A stretch of 64,000 bases of DNA from Streptomyces beigongshangae (GCF_019710745.1 NZ_JAHKJW010000008.1:62001-126000); one strand, 5' to 3'; shown: positions 8,585 through 17,752, numbered from the stretch's first letter. The notes: a model not told the origin generated them from the sequence alone. Program-made: numbers and translations.

Positions 8585-9193
8585 TCACCTCAGCGCCTCG
8601 CGTTCGAGACCCAGCTCCCGGGCCAGGGCCTCGTCCGCCCACCGCTGGGTACGGGCGCGTGACACCGCGCCCGGGTACGCCGTCATCTGTACGGCGAGCC
8701 CGTCCAGCAGGGCGGTGAGCCGCAGGGCCGTCCCCGACGGATCCGGGCACCGGAACTCGCCCCCGGCCACCCCTTCGGCGATCACCCCGGTGAGCGCGGC
8801 CTTCCACTGCCGGTCCAGGTCACGGGTGACGTCCCGCAGCGCGGGTTCGCGCAGCGCCACCGCCCAGCCCTCGATCCACAGCCGCCAGCCCTTGGCCTGC
8901 CCGGTCGGCGCGTACCACCGCACGGCGGCGCGCAGCCGCCGCAGCGCGGTCGTCCGGCGGCCGAGCAGTCTGCGCAGGCGGGCGAGGTCGTCCTCGGCGG
9001 CGTGGGCGAACGCGGAGGCGACGAGTTTCTCCTTCGTGGAGAAGTGGTAGAGCACCAAGGCGCTGCTCACGCCGAGCGTGTTCGCCACGTCGGCGATCCG
9101 TACCGCGGACACCCCGCGCTCCTCGATCTGCCCGATGGCGGCCCGCAGCAGTTCCTCGCGCCGCGCCGCCACACTCAACCGCACTCTCGCCAC
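8585..9193 (-). CDS. TetR-family transcriptional regulator
   Basis: A 202-residue repressor with an N-terminal HTH (LLRAAIGQIEERGVSAVRIADVANTLGVSSALVLYHFSTKEKLVASAF, about residues 15-62). The larger C-terminal ligand-binding domain resembles the BetI/TetR_C_6 group. It is divergent from the metallo-beta-lactamase-fold gene across a 359-base gap, the usual layout for a TetR regulator and its target, though no clear dyad operator stood out there. Ligand unknown. Confidence 0.85.
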   Translation of the reverse strand: MARVRLSVAARREELLRAAIGQIEERGVSAVRIADVANTLGVSSALVLYHFSTKEKLVASAFAHAAEDDLARLRRLLGRRTTALRRLRAAVRWYAPTGQAKGWRLWIEGWAVALREPALRDVTRDLDRQWKAALTGVIAEGVAGGEFRCPDPSGTALRLTALLDGLAVQMTAYPGAVSRARTQRWADEALARELGLEREALR

Positions 9194-9552
9194 CGGGCAA
9201 CCCTATGGCCCGGCCGGCGGCACCGCCGCCGAAGGGACGGTTACCGGCCGCCCGGGACAGGCGTGTTGGCCGCTCCGGTGCCCAACACGCGGTGATCCGC
9301 GCCCGGTCCGCCGGTCCGCCGGTCCGCAGGCCCGCCGGTCCGCAGGCCCACCGGTCCTCCCGGGAACAGAGATCGGCTTCGGAACGTTTGACCGGCCGGG
9401 AGCCGGGTCACCGGTCCGGTGGCCGCCCGGCGGGACTCCGGACGGCACCCCGGCCGTGTCCGGTACGGACACCGCCCCGTCACACGCCCGCCCCGGCGCT
9501 GTCGGAGGCGCCGACCATAATGAGAATTCAGACCGATCCACCTGGAGGTGCC
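9194..9552. other. divergent intergenic region with GCCGGTCC-type repeats
   Basis: A 359-base non-coding gap between the divergent TetR and metallo-beta-lactamase-fold genes. Bases about 9303-9358 are a degenerate tandem array built on GTCCGCCGGTCCGCAGGCCC-like units (8- and 18-base periods). Near 9516-9530 an AT-rich CATAATGAGAAT stands out from the GC background and may be the -10 region for the downstream gene. No open reading frame with convincing features was seen. Confidence 0.5.
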
Positions 9553-10779
9553 GTGACCGGTTCCCGTTTCCCGAGCTCCGGGCTCCGTGCTCTGCGCCCC
9601 GCCGCGTTCGGCGCGGATCCCAGTGGTGAGCGCATGGAGCGCATCCGCAGGTCCCCGAACTACGCGGACGGTGTCTTCCGCAATCCCGAGGGCGCCCCCC
9701 GCCCGGACGGCGCCATGCTCGAATTCGCCCGGAGCTTCTTCCGCAGGGAGGAGCGCGCGCGTGCGGTTCCGGCGGGCGTCGTGCCCGTGCACGCCACGAC
9801 CGTCGCCGACCTCGCCAGGCCGCCGGTCTCGGGGCTGCGGCTGACGTGGATGGGCCACTCCAGCGTGCTCGCCGAGATCGACGGGCACCGGGTGCTCTTC
9901 GACCCCGTCTGGGGCGAGAGGTGCTCCCCGTTCACCTTCGCGGGGCCCAAGCGGCTGCACCCCGTGCCCGTGCCGCTGGCCGCGCTCGGGCCGGTCGACG
10001 TGGTCGTCATCTCGCACGACCACTACGACCACCTCGACCTGCCCACGATCAAGGCCCTGGCCACCACGGACACGGTGTTCGCGGTGCCCCTCGGCATCGG
10101 TGCCCACCTGGAGCACTGGGGCGTCCCGGCGGACCGGCTGCGCGAGCTGGACTGGCACGAGACGACGAAGGTCGGCGGCATCTCCCTCACCGCCACGCCC
10201 GCCCGGCACTTCTGCGGCCGCGGCCTGCGCAACACGCAGCACACCCTCTGGGCCTCCTGGGCGGTGGCGGGCGACGAGCACCGGATCTACCACAGCGGCG
10301 ACACCGGGTACTTCGAGGGCTTCAAGGACATCGGCGCCGCGTACGGCCCCTTCGACGCCACCATGATCCAGATCGGCGCGTACAGCGAGTTCTGGCCCGA
10401 CATCCACATGACGCCGGAGGAGGGCATGCGGGCCCACCTCGACCTCCAGGGCGGCAGCCCCTCCGGTGTGATGCTGCCGATCCACTGGGCCACGTTCAAC
10501 CTCGCGACCCACCCCTGGGCCGAGCCGGGCGAGGGCACCGTCACCGCCGCACGCGAGGCGGGCGCCCGCATCGCACTGCCCCGCCCCGGCGAGCCCTTCG
10601 AGCCGACGGCCGGGACCGTTCCGTCCGAGCCCTGGTGGCGGGGCGTGGCCCTGCCCCCACGAGGTGGCCGGCCCGCGGCAGGGGAGACGGCTTCCGACGC
10701 AGCCCCCGACACGGCGCGTGACACGCCCCGTGACAGGACGGCGGACACGGGAGACCCGGAGTCGGTCCCGGCCGGGTGA
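9553..10779 (+). CDS. metallo-beta-lactamase-fold hydrolase (NAPE-PLD/UlaG-like)
   Basis: A 408-residue MBL-fold enzyme. The metal-binding motif is HDHYDHLD, with downstream ligands in ATPARHFCGRG and YHSGDTGY and the closing HWATFNLATHPW. The preceding WMGHSSVLAEIDGHRVLFDPVWGERCSPF stretch is typical of the NAPE-PLD-like branch, which hydrolyses phosphodiesters, but no substrate can be assigned. GTG 9553 has GGAGG four bases upstream; an ATG at 9520 would add 11 residues. The C-terminal ~50 residues are an Asp/Thr/Arg/Pro-rich tail with ASDAAPDTARDTPRDRT pseudo-repeats, probably disordered. It ends at a strong terminator and is divergent from a TetR gene that may control it. Confidence 0.87.
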   Translation: MTGSRFPSSGLRALRPAAFGADPSGERMERIRRSPNYADGVFRNPEGAPRPDGAMLEFARSFFRREERARAVPAGVVPVHATTVADLARPPVSGLRLTWMGHSSVLAEIDGHRVLFDPVWGERCSPFTFAGPKRLHPVPVPLAALGPVDVVVISHDHYDHLDLPTIKALATTDTVFAVPLGIGAHLEHWGVPADRLRELDWHETTKVGGISLTATPARHFCGRGLRNTQHTLWASWAVAGDEHRIYHSGDTGYFEGFKDIGAAYGPFDATMIQIGAYSEFWPDIHMTPEEGMRAHLDLQGGSPSGVMLPIHWATFNLATHPWAEPGEGTVTAAREAGARIALPRPGEPFEPTAGTVPSEPWWRGVALPPRGGRPAAGETASDAAPDTARDTPRDRTADTGDPESVPAG

Positions 10780-10801
10780 CACGGACGGGCCGGAAGGCAG
10801 T

Positions 10802-10848
10802 CGGCGAGGGCCGGGGAGCGTGCTGCTCCCCGGCCCTCGCCGTTTTTT
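10802..10848 (+). terminator. rho-independent terminator
   Basis: Perfect 18-base arms (10802-10819 and 10825-10842) around a 5-base loop GTGCT, followed by six T (10843-10848). This is the only textbook intrinsic terminator in the window and insulates the conservon operon from the upstream gene. Confidence 0.95.
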
Positions 10849-11149
10849 GTTGAACGGTTCTGACCAGGTGTGATCGATCCCTTGGGGTGTACGAGCGTGT
10901 GTTAGCGGGGCTAATCGGTCTGTCGTACGAACACTCACACCAAGGCGGGACGTCGGCCGCCGGACTTCGTCGACTGCCCACCACGCGTGGGACGGAGGCG
11001 ACTACTGTGAGTGTCCGCCAGGTGGCACCGGGGGAGAGACGTCGGCTCCTCCCGCCCGGCGCGGCGAGGCGTACGCCCCAGCCGGCGCACGCCTCGGTCG
11101 CAGACCGGGGGAGCCCCCACCGCCCCGACACACCAGTACGAGGACGTCG
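10849..11149 (+). promoter_or_regulatory. upstream region of the conservon operon
   Basis: This 301-base non-coding stretch leads into cvnA. It has a compact dyad TTAGCGGGGCTAA (10902-10914). On either side are GTACGA (10889-10894 and 10925-10930) and GTGTG/CACAC-like elements that form a larger, looser symmetry. A promoter and operator are expected here but no -10/-35 pair is convincing. Confidence 0.4.
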
Positions 11150-13144
11150 ATGTCTCACCTCCGCGCACCGGCCCCACGCGCAGACCGCCGCGAGGGCGGA
11201 CGGCACGGGCGACCGGCCCCCCGCGCCACCCCCACGCTGCCCGAGACCCACATACGGCCCCAACTGCTCCGTCTCGCGGTCCTGCCGCCCCTGGCCGTGG
11301 CCCTCAGCGCGAGCGCCGCGGTGCTCTTCACCGTCCGCTCGACCGGTGCCCGTCCCGGCCCCGCCCTGTGGACCGTGCTCGCCGGAGCCGGCGCGGTCGC
11401 CCTCGCCGGCATCCTGATCGCCACCGTGGCCGCCGACCGGGCCGCCCGGTCGGTGCACGACCGCATCGGCACCCTGCGCCGCACCAGCGCCCGCGGCCTC
11501 GCCGAGCTGCGCACCCTCGTCGAGACGCTGCGCCGCGGGGACGCGCCGCCCGCCCGCGGACCGCGCGGTCGGCCCGCCCCGGCCGCCGACGACTTCGACC
11601 TGCTCGCCGAGGACCTGGCGTCCGCCCAGGACGGCGCGGTCGCCGCGGTGGTCCAGGCGTCCCGGCTCTCCAGCCGCGCCGGCAGCGAGCAGAAGGTCGA
11701 GGTCTTCGTCAATCTGGCCCGGCGGCTCCAGTCCCTCGTGCACCGCGAGATCTCGCTCCTCGACGAGCTGGAGAACGAGATCGAGGACCCCGACCTGCTC
11801 AAGGGCCTCTTCCACGTCGACCACCTCGCCACCCGCATCCGGCGCCACGCCGAGAACCTCGCCGTGCTCGGTGGCGCCGTCTCGCGCCGGCAGTGGAGCA
11901 ACCCGGTTCCCATGACCGAGGTGTTGCGTTCCGCGACCGCCGAGGTCGAGCAGTACTCACGGGTCAAGCTCGTCCCGCCGGTCGACGGGACCGTGCGCGG
12001 GCACGCCGTGGCCGATGTGATCCATCTGCTGGCCGAACTCGTCGAGAACGCCACGGTGTTCTCGGCCCCCCACACACAGGTGCTGCTGCGAGCCGATGTC
12101 GTCACCTCCGGGCTCGCCGTCGAGGTGGAGGACCGCGGGCTCGGCATGCCGCCGGCCGAGCAGCACAGGATGAACGCGCTGCTGGCCGACCCGGACCAGG
12201 TGAACGTCGCGAGTCTGCTCCAGGACGGCCGGATCGGGTTGTTCGTGGTCTCCCAGCTCGCGCGCCGGCACGGGATCGCCGTCCGGCTGCAGACCAACAT
12301 CTACGGTGGCGTACAGGCCGTACTGGTCGTACCGCAGGCGCTGCTGGGGGCGGAGGACGAGACACAGGGAGGCGGGCGGGGGACGCCCGGTCCTGCGGCG
12401 GCTCCCGCCCATGCGGCTCCCGCCCGTGCGGCTCCCGCCCGTGCGGCTCCCGTCCCTCATGGGGCGCCGACGCGGGGGGCGTACGTGTCCGGTGCCCGTG
12501 GGCACGGTGGCGGACCGGAGACAGCCGCGCCCGTGCTCCCGTCCGCGCAGCCGCAGCCGCAGCCGCAGCCGCAGCCGCAGCCGCAGCCGCCGCCGCAGCC
12601 GTCGCCACAGTCGCCTTCGCCTTCGCCTTCGCCTTCGCGGGACGGTGGGTCGGGCGGACCGAGCGGGCCGACCGCCGTCGACGCCGCGGGAGGGCCCGCC
12701 CCGCTGCCCGTGCGCCGTGCCGGGACCAGTGCCACCCCGGCGGAGGCCGTTCCCGGCATCCGGCCCGACGACCGGCGGGCCGTCGACGAGCACACGGTCG
12801 CGCCGCCCACCCCGCGGGGCGGCGCGGTGCGCGGCAGCATGAGCCGGCCCCGGCTGCCCAAGCGGCGGGCCCAGGAGCACCTCGTGCCAGAACTGCGCGG
12901 CGGGCCCGTACCCCGGCAGGAGCCCGAGGTCCCCGTCGGGCACGACCCCGGCCTGATGGCGGCGTTCCAGCGCGGCATCGGTCTCGCCGAGGCCCGGTAC
13001 ACCGAGGCCCGGTACGGGGAGGCGGAGCCCCTCGCCCCGGCCCTCGTGGAGCCCGCGCACAGAGGGGCCGATCACCTGGAAGGGCCGTCCCTGCCAGGAC
13101 ACGACCTCACGGCCCGGCACGACGGGAGCGCGCCGGCCGGATGA
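11150..13144 (+). CDS. cvnA: CvnA-type membrane sensor kinase-like protein of a conservon
   Basis: A 664-residue protein opening the cvn operon. Two membrane helices (about residues 43-62 and 75-97) precede a signalling region with LVHREISLLDELENEIEDPDLLKGLFHVDHLATRIRRHAENL. A GHKL ATPase domain follows, with N-box HLLAELVENA, G1 box EDRGLGM and LQDGRIGLFVVSQLARRHG. The phospho-acceptor region is not classical. The C-terminal third is Pro/Gln/Ala-rich and carries three in-frame tandem repeats (12398-12638). In S. coelicolor, CvnA proteins form a membrane complex with CvnB-D, likened to eukaryotic G-protein-coupled systems (established). The signal sensed is unknown. Confidence 0.9.
   Translation: MSHLRAPAPRADRREGGRHGRPAPRATPTLPETHIRPQLLRLAVLPPLAVALSASAAVLFTVRSTGARPGPALWTVLAGAGAVALAGILIATVAADRAARSVHDRIGTLRRTSARGLAELRTLVETLRRGDAPPARGPRGRPAPAADDFDLLAEDLASAQDGAVAAVVQASRLSSRAGSEQKVEVFVNLARRLQSLVHREISLLDELENEIEDPDLLKGLFHVDHLATRIRRHAENLAVLGGAVSRRQWSNPVPMTEVLRSATAEVEQYSRVKLVPPVDGTVRGHAVADVIHLLAELVENATVFSAPHTQVLLRADVVTSGLAVEVEDRGLGMPPAEQHRMNALLADPDQVNVASLLQDGRIGLFVVSQLARRHGIAVRLQTNIYGGVQAVLVVPQALLGAEDETQGGGRGTPGPAAAPAHAAPARAAPARAAPVPHGAPTRGAYVSGARGHGGGPETAAPVLPSAQPQPQPQPQPQPQPPPQPSPQSPSPSPSPSRDGGSGGPSGPTAVDAAGGPAPLPVRRAGTSATPAEAVPGIRPDDRRAVDEHTVAPPTPRGGAVRGSMSRPRLPKRRAQEHLVPELRGGPVPRQEPEVPVGHDPGLMAAFQRGIGLAEARYTEARYGEAEPLAPALVEPAHRGADHLEGPSLPGHDLTARHDGSAPAG
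12398..12638 (+). repeat. three in-frame short tandem repeats in the CvnA tail
   Basis: First, a 15-base unit GCGGCTCCCGCCCGT in four copies (12398-12457), coding for AAPAR-like repeats. Second, a 6-base unit GCAGCC in seven perfect copies plus imperfect ones (12547-12600), coding for a PQPQ run. Third, about four copies of CTTCGC (12614-12637), coding for a SPSP run. All units are multiples of three, so copy-number change alters tail length without breaking the frame. Confidence 0.9.
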
Positions 13145-13236
13145 ACCACGCCACTCCCACCCGAGCCACCCCCGTCCCCACCACTCCCACCTCCTCCGCT
13201 CCCGCAGACCTTCGTACCCCAAGGAGTCGATCCACC

Positions 13237-13671
13237 ATGGCGAGCGATGCGCCGACCGGCCATGCGTCCGACCTCGACTGGCTGATGAGCGGCTTGGTGC
13301 AGCGTGTGCCGCACACCAGGAGCGCGGTCCTGCTCTCCTGCGACGGCCTCGTGAAGTCGGTGCACGGACTCGACCCCGACAGCGCCGACCACATGGCCGC
13401 CCTGGCCTCCGGGCTCTACTCCCTGGGGCGCAGCGCGGGCGTCCGCTTCGGCGACGGCGGCGACGTGCGGCAGGTCGTCGTCGAACTGGACTCCACGCTG
13501 CTGTTCGTGTCCACGGCCGGTTCCGGCACCTGTCTCGCCGTGCTCGCCGGACGCGACGCCGACGCGGCCGTACTCGGCTACGAGATGGCGATGCTGGTGA
13601 AGAGCGTCCGCCCGTACCTGATGACCGCCCCGCGGCAGCACTCCGTCGAACCGCCGGCGATGAGGCATTGA
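13237..13671 (+). CDS. cvnB: CvnB roadblock/LC7-domain protein
   Basis: A 144-residue roadblock/LC7 fold protein (ASDLDWLMSGLVQRVPHTRSAVLLSCDGLVKSVHGLD...). In conservons it acts as a GTPase-associated scaffold next to the CvnD GTPase (family knowledge from MglB/roadblock proteins). ATG 13237 follows an AAGGAG at 13221-13226. An earlier ATG at 13141 overlaps the cvnA stop and would add 32 Thr/Pro-rich residues; it cannot be excluded because coupling by ATGA is the rule in this operon. The 92 bases between the two are low-complexity CCCACC-rich DNA. Confidence 0.88.
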   Translation: MASDAPTGHASDLDWLMSGLVQRVPHTRSAVLLSCDGLVKSVHGLDPDSADHMAALASGLYSLGRSAGVRFGDGGDVRQVVVELDSTLLFVSTAGSGTCLAVLAGRDADAAVLGYEMAMLVKSVRPYLMTAPRQHSVEPPAMRH

Positions 13672-14045
13672 GCGTGGCCGCGGCCGGTGACGGGCCCTGG
13701 CTCGATGGCGCGGCCGGACGCCTCGTACGTCCCTACCAGGTCAGCAACGGGAGGACCCGGCCGAGCACCGCGCTCGACCTCCTCTCCCATGTGATGGCCA
13801 CCGGTGTCACCCCCCTCGGCTATCTCGGTCCCGAGCACACGCAGGCACTCGAACTGTGCCGGGACCCCGTGTCGGTGGCCGAGGTCGCGGCGCACCTGAA
13901 ACTGCCGGCGGCGGTGACCAAGGTGCTGCTCTCCGACCTCGTCGACTGCGGAGCACTCTCCACGAAGCCCCCCACGTTCCACCACAACCCCACTGACCGG
14001 TCTCTTCTGGAGGCAGTGCTCGATGGACTACGACGACAGCTCTGA
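13668..14045 (+). CDS. cvnC: CvnC DUF742 protein
   Basis: A 125-residue DUF742 protein. The hallmark GPWLDGAAGRLVRPYQVSNGRTRPS is at the N-terminus, followed by a winged-helix-like segment (LCRDPVSVAEVAAHLKLPAAVTKVLLSDLVDCGAL). The TTG at 13668 overlaps the cvnB stop (TTGA); GTG 13674 is the alternative and would lose two residues. It overlaps cvnD by 23 bases. DUF742 proteins are the third member of every conservon; a role as adaptor in the complex is inferred. Confidence 0.9.
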   Translation: MSVAAAGDGPWLDGAAGRLVRPYQVSNGRTRPSTALDLLSHVMATGVTPLGYLGPEHTQALELCRDPVSVAEVAAHLKLPAAVTKVLLSDLVDCGALSTKPPTFHHNPTDRSLLEAVLDGLRRQL

Positions 14046-14622
14046 CCCCTTCCCCACCGCGTTGAAGATCCTGGTGGCGGGAGGCTTCGGAGTGGGCAAG
14101 ACCACCTTCGTCGGCGCGGTGAGCGAGATCGCGCCGCTCAGCACGGAGGAACTGCTGACCACGGCCGGCACCGCGACCGACAACCTCGACGGCATCGAGA
14201 ACAAGGTCGAGACGACCGTCGCGATGGACTTCGGACGCATCACGCTCGACCCGGAACACGTCCTGTACCTGTTCGGCACCCCCGGCCAGGAACGGTTCTG
14301 GTTCATGTGGGACGAACTCTCCGAAGGCGCGCTCGGCGCGGTCGTCCTCGCCGACACCCGGCGCCTGGAGGAGTGCTTCGCCGCCGTCGACTTCTTCGAA
14401 CAGCGCGGCCTCGGATTCGTCGTCGCCGTCAACGAGTTCGACGGCGGCTTCCGCTACGACCCGGAGGAGGTGCGGGCGGCCATCGACCTCGACCCGGGCG
14501 TACCGGTCGTCCGCTGCGACGCACGGATCTCCAGCTCGGGCGTGCAGACCCTGCTCACCCTCGTACGCCATCTGCTCGCCCATGCGCCCTCGCGCGCCCC
14601 GAGCCACGGAGCACACACATGA
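14023..14622 (+). CDS. cvnD: CvnD Ras-like small GTPase
   Basis: A 199-residue MglA/Ras-like GTPase: P-loop GGFGVGKTT near residue 22, switch region T-containing TTAGTATDNLDGIENKVETTVAMDFG, DxxG-equivalent LFGTPGQERFWFMWD, and NEFD in place of the usual NKxD guanine-specificity motif. It is the effector GTPase of the conservon and presumably cycles on a CvnA/B-controlled membrane complex. ATG 14023 lies inside the end of cvnC, and its stop overlaps the GAF gene start (ATGA, 14619-14622). Confidence 0.92.
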   Translation: MDYDDSSDPFPTALKILVAGGFGVGKTTFVGAVSEIAPLSTEELLTTAGTATDNLDGIENKVETTVAMDFGRITLDPEHVLYLFGTPGQERFWFMWDELSEGALGAVVLADTRRLEECFAAVDFFEQRGLGFVVAVNEFDGGFRYDPEEVRAAIDLDPGVPVVRCDARISSSGVQTLLTLVRHLLAHAPSRAPSHGAHT

Positions 14623-15227
14623 GCTACGACCCGCCCCGCCCGGCCGGTCGACTGCTGCTCACGCCCGAGGACAGGGAGGCGCCCGCCCGGACGCGCCGAC
14701 TGCGGGTGCTGGGCCTGGGGGAACACGCGGAACCGGCCTTCGACGCGTTCGCGCGGCGACTCGCCGAACTGGCCGCGGCGCCGTACGCGATGGTCAACTT
14801 CATCGGCGAGGAAGGGCAGTTCTTCGCGGGGCTGCACACCCGGCACACCGGTGACGGGAGCGCGGACGGGAACAGGCAGGGGAGCGGAGAGGGGAGCGGG
14901 GACGGTGCGGGGGGCGCGCGGTTCGGGCTCGGCCGCCGGATGGCCCGTGACCACGGGTTCTGTCCCCATGTGGTGGTCCGCCGCAAGGCGCTGGTCCTGG
15001 AGGACGTCCGGGACTACCCGCGCTTCGCCGGCAACCCGGTCGTCGACGAGTTCGGCATCCGGTCCTACCTCGGCGCGCCCCTCCTCGACCGTACGGGTAT
15101 CGCACTGGGCACGGTGTGCGTCACCGATGTCGAGCCCAGGGCGTGGGGGAGGTCCGGCCTGGAGACCATCAAGGCGACGGCGGCGGAACTGGCGGAGCGG
15201 ATCGCGCTGCGGGAGGGCGGCTTCTGA
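14619..15227 (+). CDS. GAF-domain protein, fifth gene of the conservon
   Basis: A 202-residue single GAF domain (FARRLAELAAAPYAMVNFIGEEGQFFAGLHT ... MARDHGFCPHVVVRRKALVLEDVRDYPRFAGNP ... IRSYLGAPLLDRTGIALGTVCVTD). The domain is split by a Gly/Ser/Asp-rich loop (about residues 78-104) that is unusually long. GAF domains bind cyclic nucleotides, haem or other small ligands; the C-containing DHGFCPH could be a redox or metal site, which is inference. ATGA overlap with cvnD makes it part of the operon. In the best-studied S. coelicolor conservon the fifth gene is a cytochrome P450, so this is a different output or sensing partner. Confidence 0.85.
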   Translation: MSYDPPRPAGRLLLTPEDREAPARTRRLRVLGLGEHAEPAFDAFARRLAELAAAPYAMVNFIGEEGQFFAGLHTRHTGDGSADGNRQGSGEGSGDGAGGARFGLGRRMARDHGFCPHVVVRRKALVLEDVRDYPRFAGNPVVDEFGIRSYLGAPLLDRTGIALGTVCVTDVEPRAWGRSGLETIKATAAELAERIALREGGF

Positions 15228-15402
15228 CCGGGGCGGTACGGCCGCCCGTCCCGGTGTGAAGGAAAGCTGCGGCGGCGGTTAAGAAAACCTCGATGGACCC
15301 GGGGTGCCGTCGTACGGCAGATTGCTGGGCGAATCCACTCTCTCCCCGGTGCGGGTGTCCCTCGGCATACCTGGATCCGGGACCTCATGCACGGGAGCCC
15401 CG

Positions 15403-16431
15403 TTGAAGGCGCTGGTCAAGGAGAAGGCGGAGCCCGGACTGCGGCTCATGGACGTACCGGAGCCGGCAGTCGGTCACGGCGATGTGCTGATCAAGGTCCT
15501 CAGGACCGGGATCTGCGGCACCGACCTGCACATCCGCAACTGGGACGGCTGGGCGCGGCAGACCGTCGAGGCGCCGCTCGTGCTCGGCCACGAGTTCGTG
15601 GGCGAGGTCGTGGGGACCGGCCGTGACGTCGTCGACATCGCCGTGGGCGACCGGGTCAGCGGCGAGGGCCACCTCGTCTGCGGGAAGTGCCGCAACTGCC
15701 AGGCCGGCCGGCGCCACCTGTGCCGCGCGACGGTGGGTCTCGGGGTCGGCCGGGACGGCGCGTTCGCCGAGTACGTGGCGCTGCCCGCGTCCAACGTCTG
15801 GGTGCACCGCGTACCCGTCGACCTCGACGTGGCCGCGATCTTCGATCCGTTCGGCAACGCCGTGCACACCGCGCTGTCGTTCCCGCTGGTCGGGGAGGAC
15901 GTGCTGATCACCGGCGCGGGTCCCATCGGCCTGATGGCCGCCGCCGTCGCCCGGCACGCCGGCGCCCGGCACGTCGTGATCACCGACGTCAGCGAGGACC
16001 GTCTGGACCTGGCCCGCAAGATCGGCGTCAGCCTCGCGCTGAACGTCGCCGAGTCGGGCATCGCCGACGGCCAGCGCGCCCTCGGTCTGCGCGAGGGCTT
16101 CGACATCGGCCTGGAGATGTCCGGCAACCCGGTCGCGATGCGGGACATGCTCGCCAACATGACGCACGGCGGCAGGATCGCCATGCTCGGGCTGCCGTCC
16201 CAGGAGTTCGCCGTCGACTGGGCCCGGATCGTCACCTCGATGATCACGATCAAGGGCATCTACGGCCGTGAGATGTTCGAGACCTGGTACGCGATGTCGG
16301 TGCTTCTCGAAGGCGGCCTCGACCTCGCGCCCGTCATCACCGGCCGCTACGGCCACCGCGACTTCGAGGCGGCCTTCGAGGACGCGGCGAGCGGCCGCGG
16401 CGGCAAGGTCGTCCTCGACTGGACCGCGTAG
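15403..16431 (+). CDS. tdh: L-threonine 3-dehydrogenase
   Basis: A 342-residue zinc medium-chain dehydrogenase oxidising L-threonine to 2-amino-3-ketobutyrate with NAD. Diagnostic stretches are [27 protein letters not shown], the structural-zinc loop [18 protein letters not shown]-binding [18 protein letters not shown] and [12 protein letters not shown]. The TTG start at 15403 gives the family's [14 protein letters not shown]-terminus and normal length, with GGGAG nearby upstream. It is followed 109 bases later by kbl, the next enzyme. Its last codons lie in the first unit of a 16-base tandem repeat. Confidence 0.95.
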   Translation: MKALVKEKAEPGLRLMDVPEPAVGHGDVLIKVLRTGICGTDLHIRNWDGWARQTVEAPLVLGHEFVGEVVGTGRDVVDIAVGDRVSGEGHLVCGKCRNCQAGRRHLCRATVGLGVGRDGAFAEYVALPASNVWVHRVPVDLDVAAIFDPFGNAVHTALSFPLVGEDVLITGAGPIGLMAAAVARHAGARHVVITDVSEDRLDLARKIGVSLALNVAESGIADGQRALGLREGFDIGLEMSGNPVAMRDMLANMTHGGRIAMLGLPSQEFAVDWARIVTSMITIKGIYGREMFETWYAMSVLLEGGLDLAPVITGRYGHRDFEAAFEDAASGRGGKVVLDWTA

Positions 16432-16484
16432 ACCTTGGACCGCGTAGACCTTGGACCGCGTAGACCCTGGACCGCGTAGATCCT
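16421..16484 (+). repeat. four copies of a 16-base tandem repeat spanning the tdh stop codon
   Basis: Unit GGACCGCGTAGACCTT at 16421-16436, 16437-16452, 16453-16468 (one change) and 16469-16484 (further changes). The first unit encodes the final W-T-A-stop of Tdh, so each unit carries a duplicated TAG. Divergence increases away from the gene. Confidence 0.95.
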
Positions 16485-16500
16485 GGATTCTGTTGGGACC

Positions 16501-16519
16501 CGGAGCCCTCAAGGCTCCG
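16501..16519 (+). promoter_or_regulatory. small hairpin ahead of kbl
   Basis: CGGAGCC and GGCTCCG pair as a 7-base stem around CTCAA, 21 bases before the kbl start and 12 bases before its GTGAGGA binding site. It may stabilise or attenuate the tdh-kbl message; no T-run follows, so termination is not obvious. Confidence 0.4.
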
Positions 16520-16540
16520 GACTCTGTTCTGTGAGGACTG

Positions 16541-17752
16541 ATGATGTTCGACTCCGTACGCGACGACCTCCGCACCACCCTCGACGAGATCCGTGCCGCG
16601 GGACTGCACAAGCCCGAGCGCGTCATCGGCACCCCGCAGTCCGCGACCGTCAACGTCACCGCGGGCGGGCGGCCCGGTGAGGTCCTCAACTTCTGCGCCA
16701 ACAACTACCTCGGCCTCGCCGACCACCCGGAGGTCGTCGCCGCCGCCCACGAGGCGCTCGACCGCTGGGGCTACGGCATGGCCTCCGTGCGCTTCATCTG
16801 CGGTACGCAGGAGGTGCACAAGGAGCTGGAGGGGCGCCTGTCCGCGTTCCTCGGCCAGGAGGACACGATCCTCTACTCGTCGTGCTTCGACGCCAACGGC
16901 GGAGTTTTCGAGACCCTGCTCGGCGCGGAGGACGCGGTGATCTCCGACGCCCTGAACCACGCGTCGATCATCGACGGCATCCGGCTGTCCAAGGCCCGCC
17001 GGTTCCGTTACGCGAACCGCGATCTCGCCGATCTGGAACAGCAGCTGAAGGAGGCCGCGGGCGCCCGCCGCCGGCTGATCGTCACCGACGGCGTCTTCTC
17101 CATGGACGGTTACGTGGCCCCGCTGCGCGAGATCTGCGACCTCGCGGACCGCTACGACGCCATGGTGATGGTCGACGACTCGCACGCCGTCGGCTTCGTC
17201 GGCCCCGGCGGACGCGGCACCCCCGAACTGCACGGCGTCATGGACCGCGTGGACATCATCACGGGCACCCTCGGCAAGGCCCTCGGCGGCGCGTCGGGCG
17301 GTTACGTCGCCGCCCGCGCCGAGATCGTCGCGCTGCTGCGCCAGCGTTCACGCCCGTACCTGTTCTCGAACACCCTCGCCCCGGTGATCGCCGCCGCCTC
17401 GCTCAAGGTCCTCGACCTGCTGGAGTCGGCGGACGACCTGCGGGAGCGGCTCGCCGCGAACACCGCGCTGTTCCGCTCGCGGATGACCGAGGAGGGCTTC
17501 GACATCCTTCCCGGAGACCACGCCATCGCCCCGGTGATGATCGGTGACGCGACCGTCGCCGGACGGATGGCCGAGCTGCTCCTGGAACGCGGCGTGTACG
17601 TGATCGGCTTCTCGTACCCCGTGGTCCCGCAGGGCATGGCCCGGATCCGCGTACAGCTGTCCGCCGCGCATTCCACCGCGGACGTGAACCGCGCCGTGGA
17701 CGCGTTCGTGGCGGCGCGCACGGAGCTGGCGGGGGAGACCGAGGACGCGTAG
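16541..17752 (+). CDS. kbl: 2-amino-3-ketobutyrate CoA ligase (glycine C-acetyltransferase)
   Basis: A 403-residue fold-type I PLP enzyme of the alpha-oxoamine synthase family. With CoA it splits the Tdh product into glycine and acetyl-CoA. Visible are [10 protein letters not shown], the [20 protein letters not shown] region, [18 protein letters not shown] and the PLP-lysine motif [13 protein letters not shown]. Two adjacent ATGs (16541, 16544) follow GTGAGGA. Length is standard. With tdh it forms the threonine-to-glycine route, and the LysR gene downstream on the same strand may regulate it. Confidence 0.95.
   Translation: MMFDSVRDDLRTTLDEIRAAGLHKPERVIGTPQSATVNVTAGGRPGEVLNFCANNYLGLADHPEVVAAAHEALDRWGYGMASVRFICGTQEVHKELEGRLSAFLGQEDTILYSSCFDANGGVFETLLGAEDAVISDALNHASIIDGIRLSKARRFRYANRDLADLEQQLKEAAGARRRLIVTDGVFSMDGYVAPLREICDLADRYDAMVMVDDSHAVGFVGPGGRGTPELHGVMDRVDIITGTLGKALGGASGGYVAARAEIVALLRQRSRPYLFSNTLAPVIAAASLKVLDLLESADDLRERLAANTALFRSRMTEEGFDILPGDHAIAPVMIGDATVAGRMAELLLERGVYVIGFSYPVVPQGMARIRVQLSAAHSTADVNRAVDAFVAARTELAGETEDA

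Noticed and set aside
12547..12638. CRISPR-like array in cvnA
   Set aside because: The units are 6-base microsatellites without spacers and lie in frame in a protein-coding tail.
11011..13236. A long plus-strand frame that runs into cvnB
   Set aside because: It overlaps cvnA in another frame and is Arg/Pro-rich filler; only the roadblock domain from 13237 is real.
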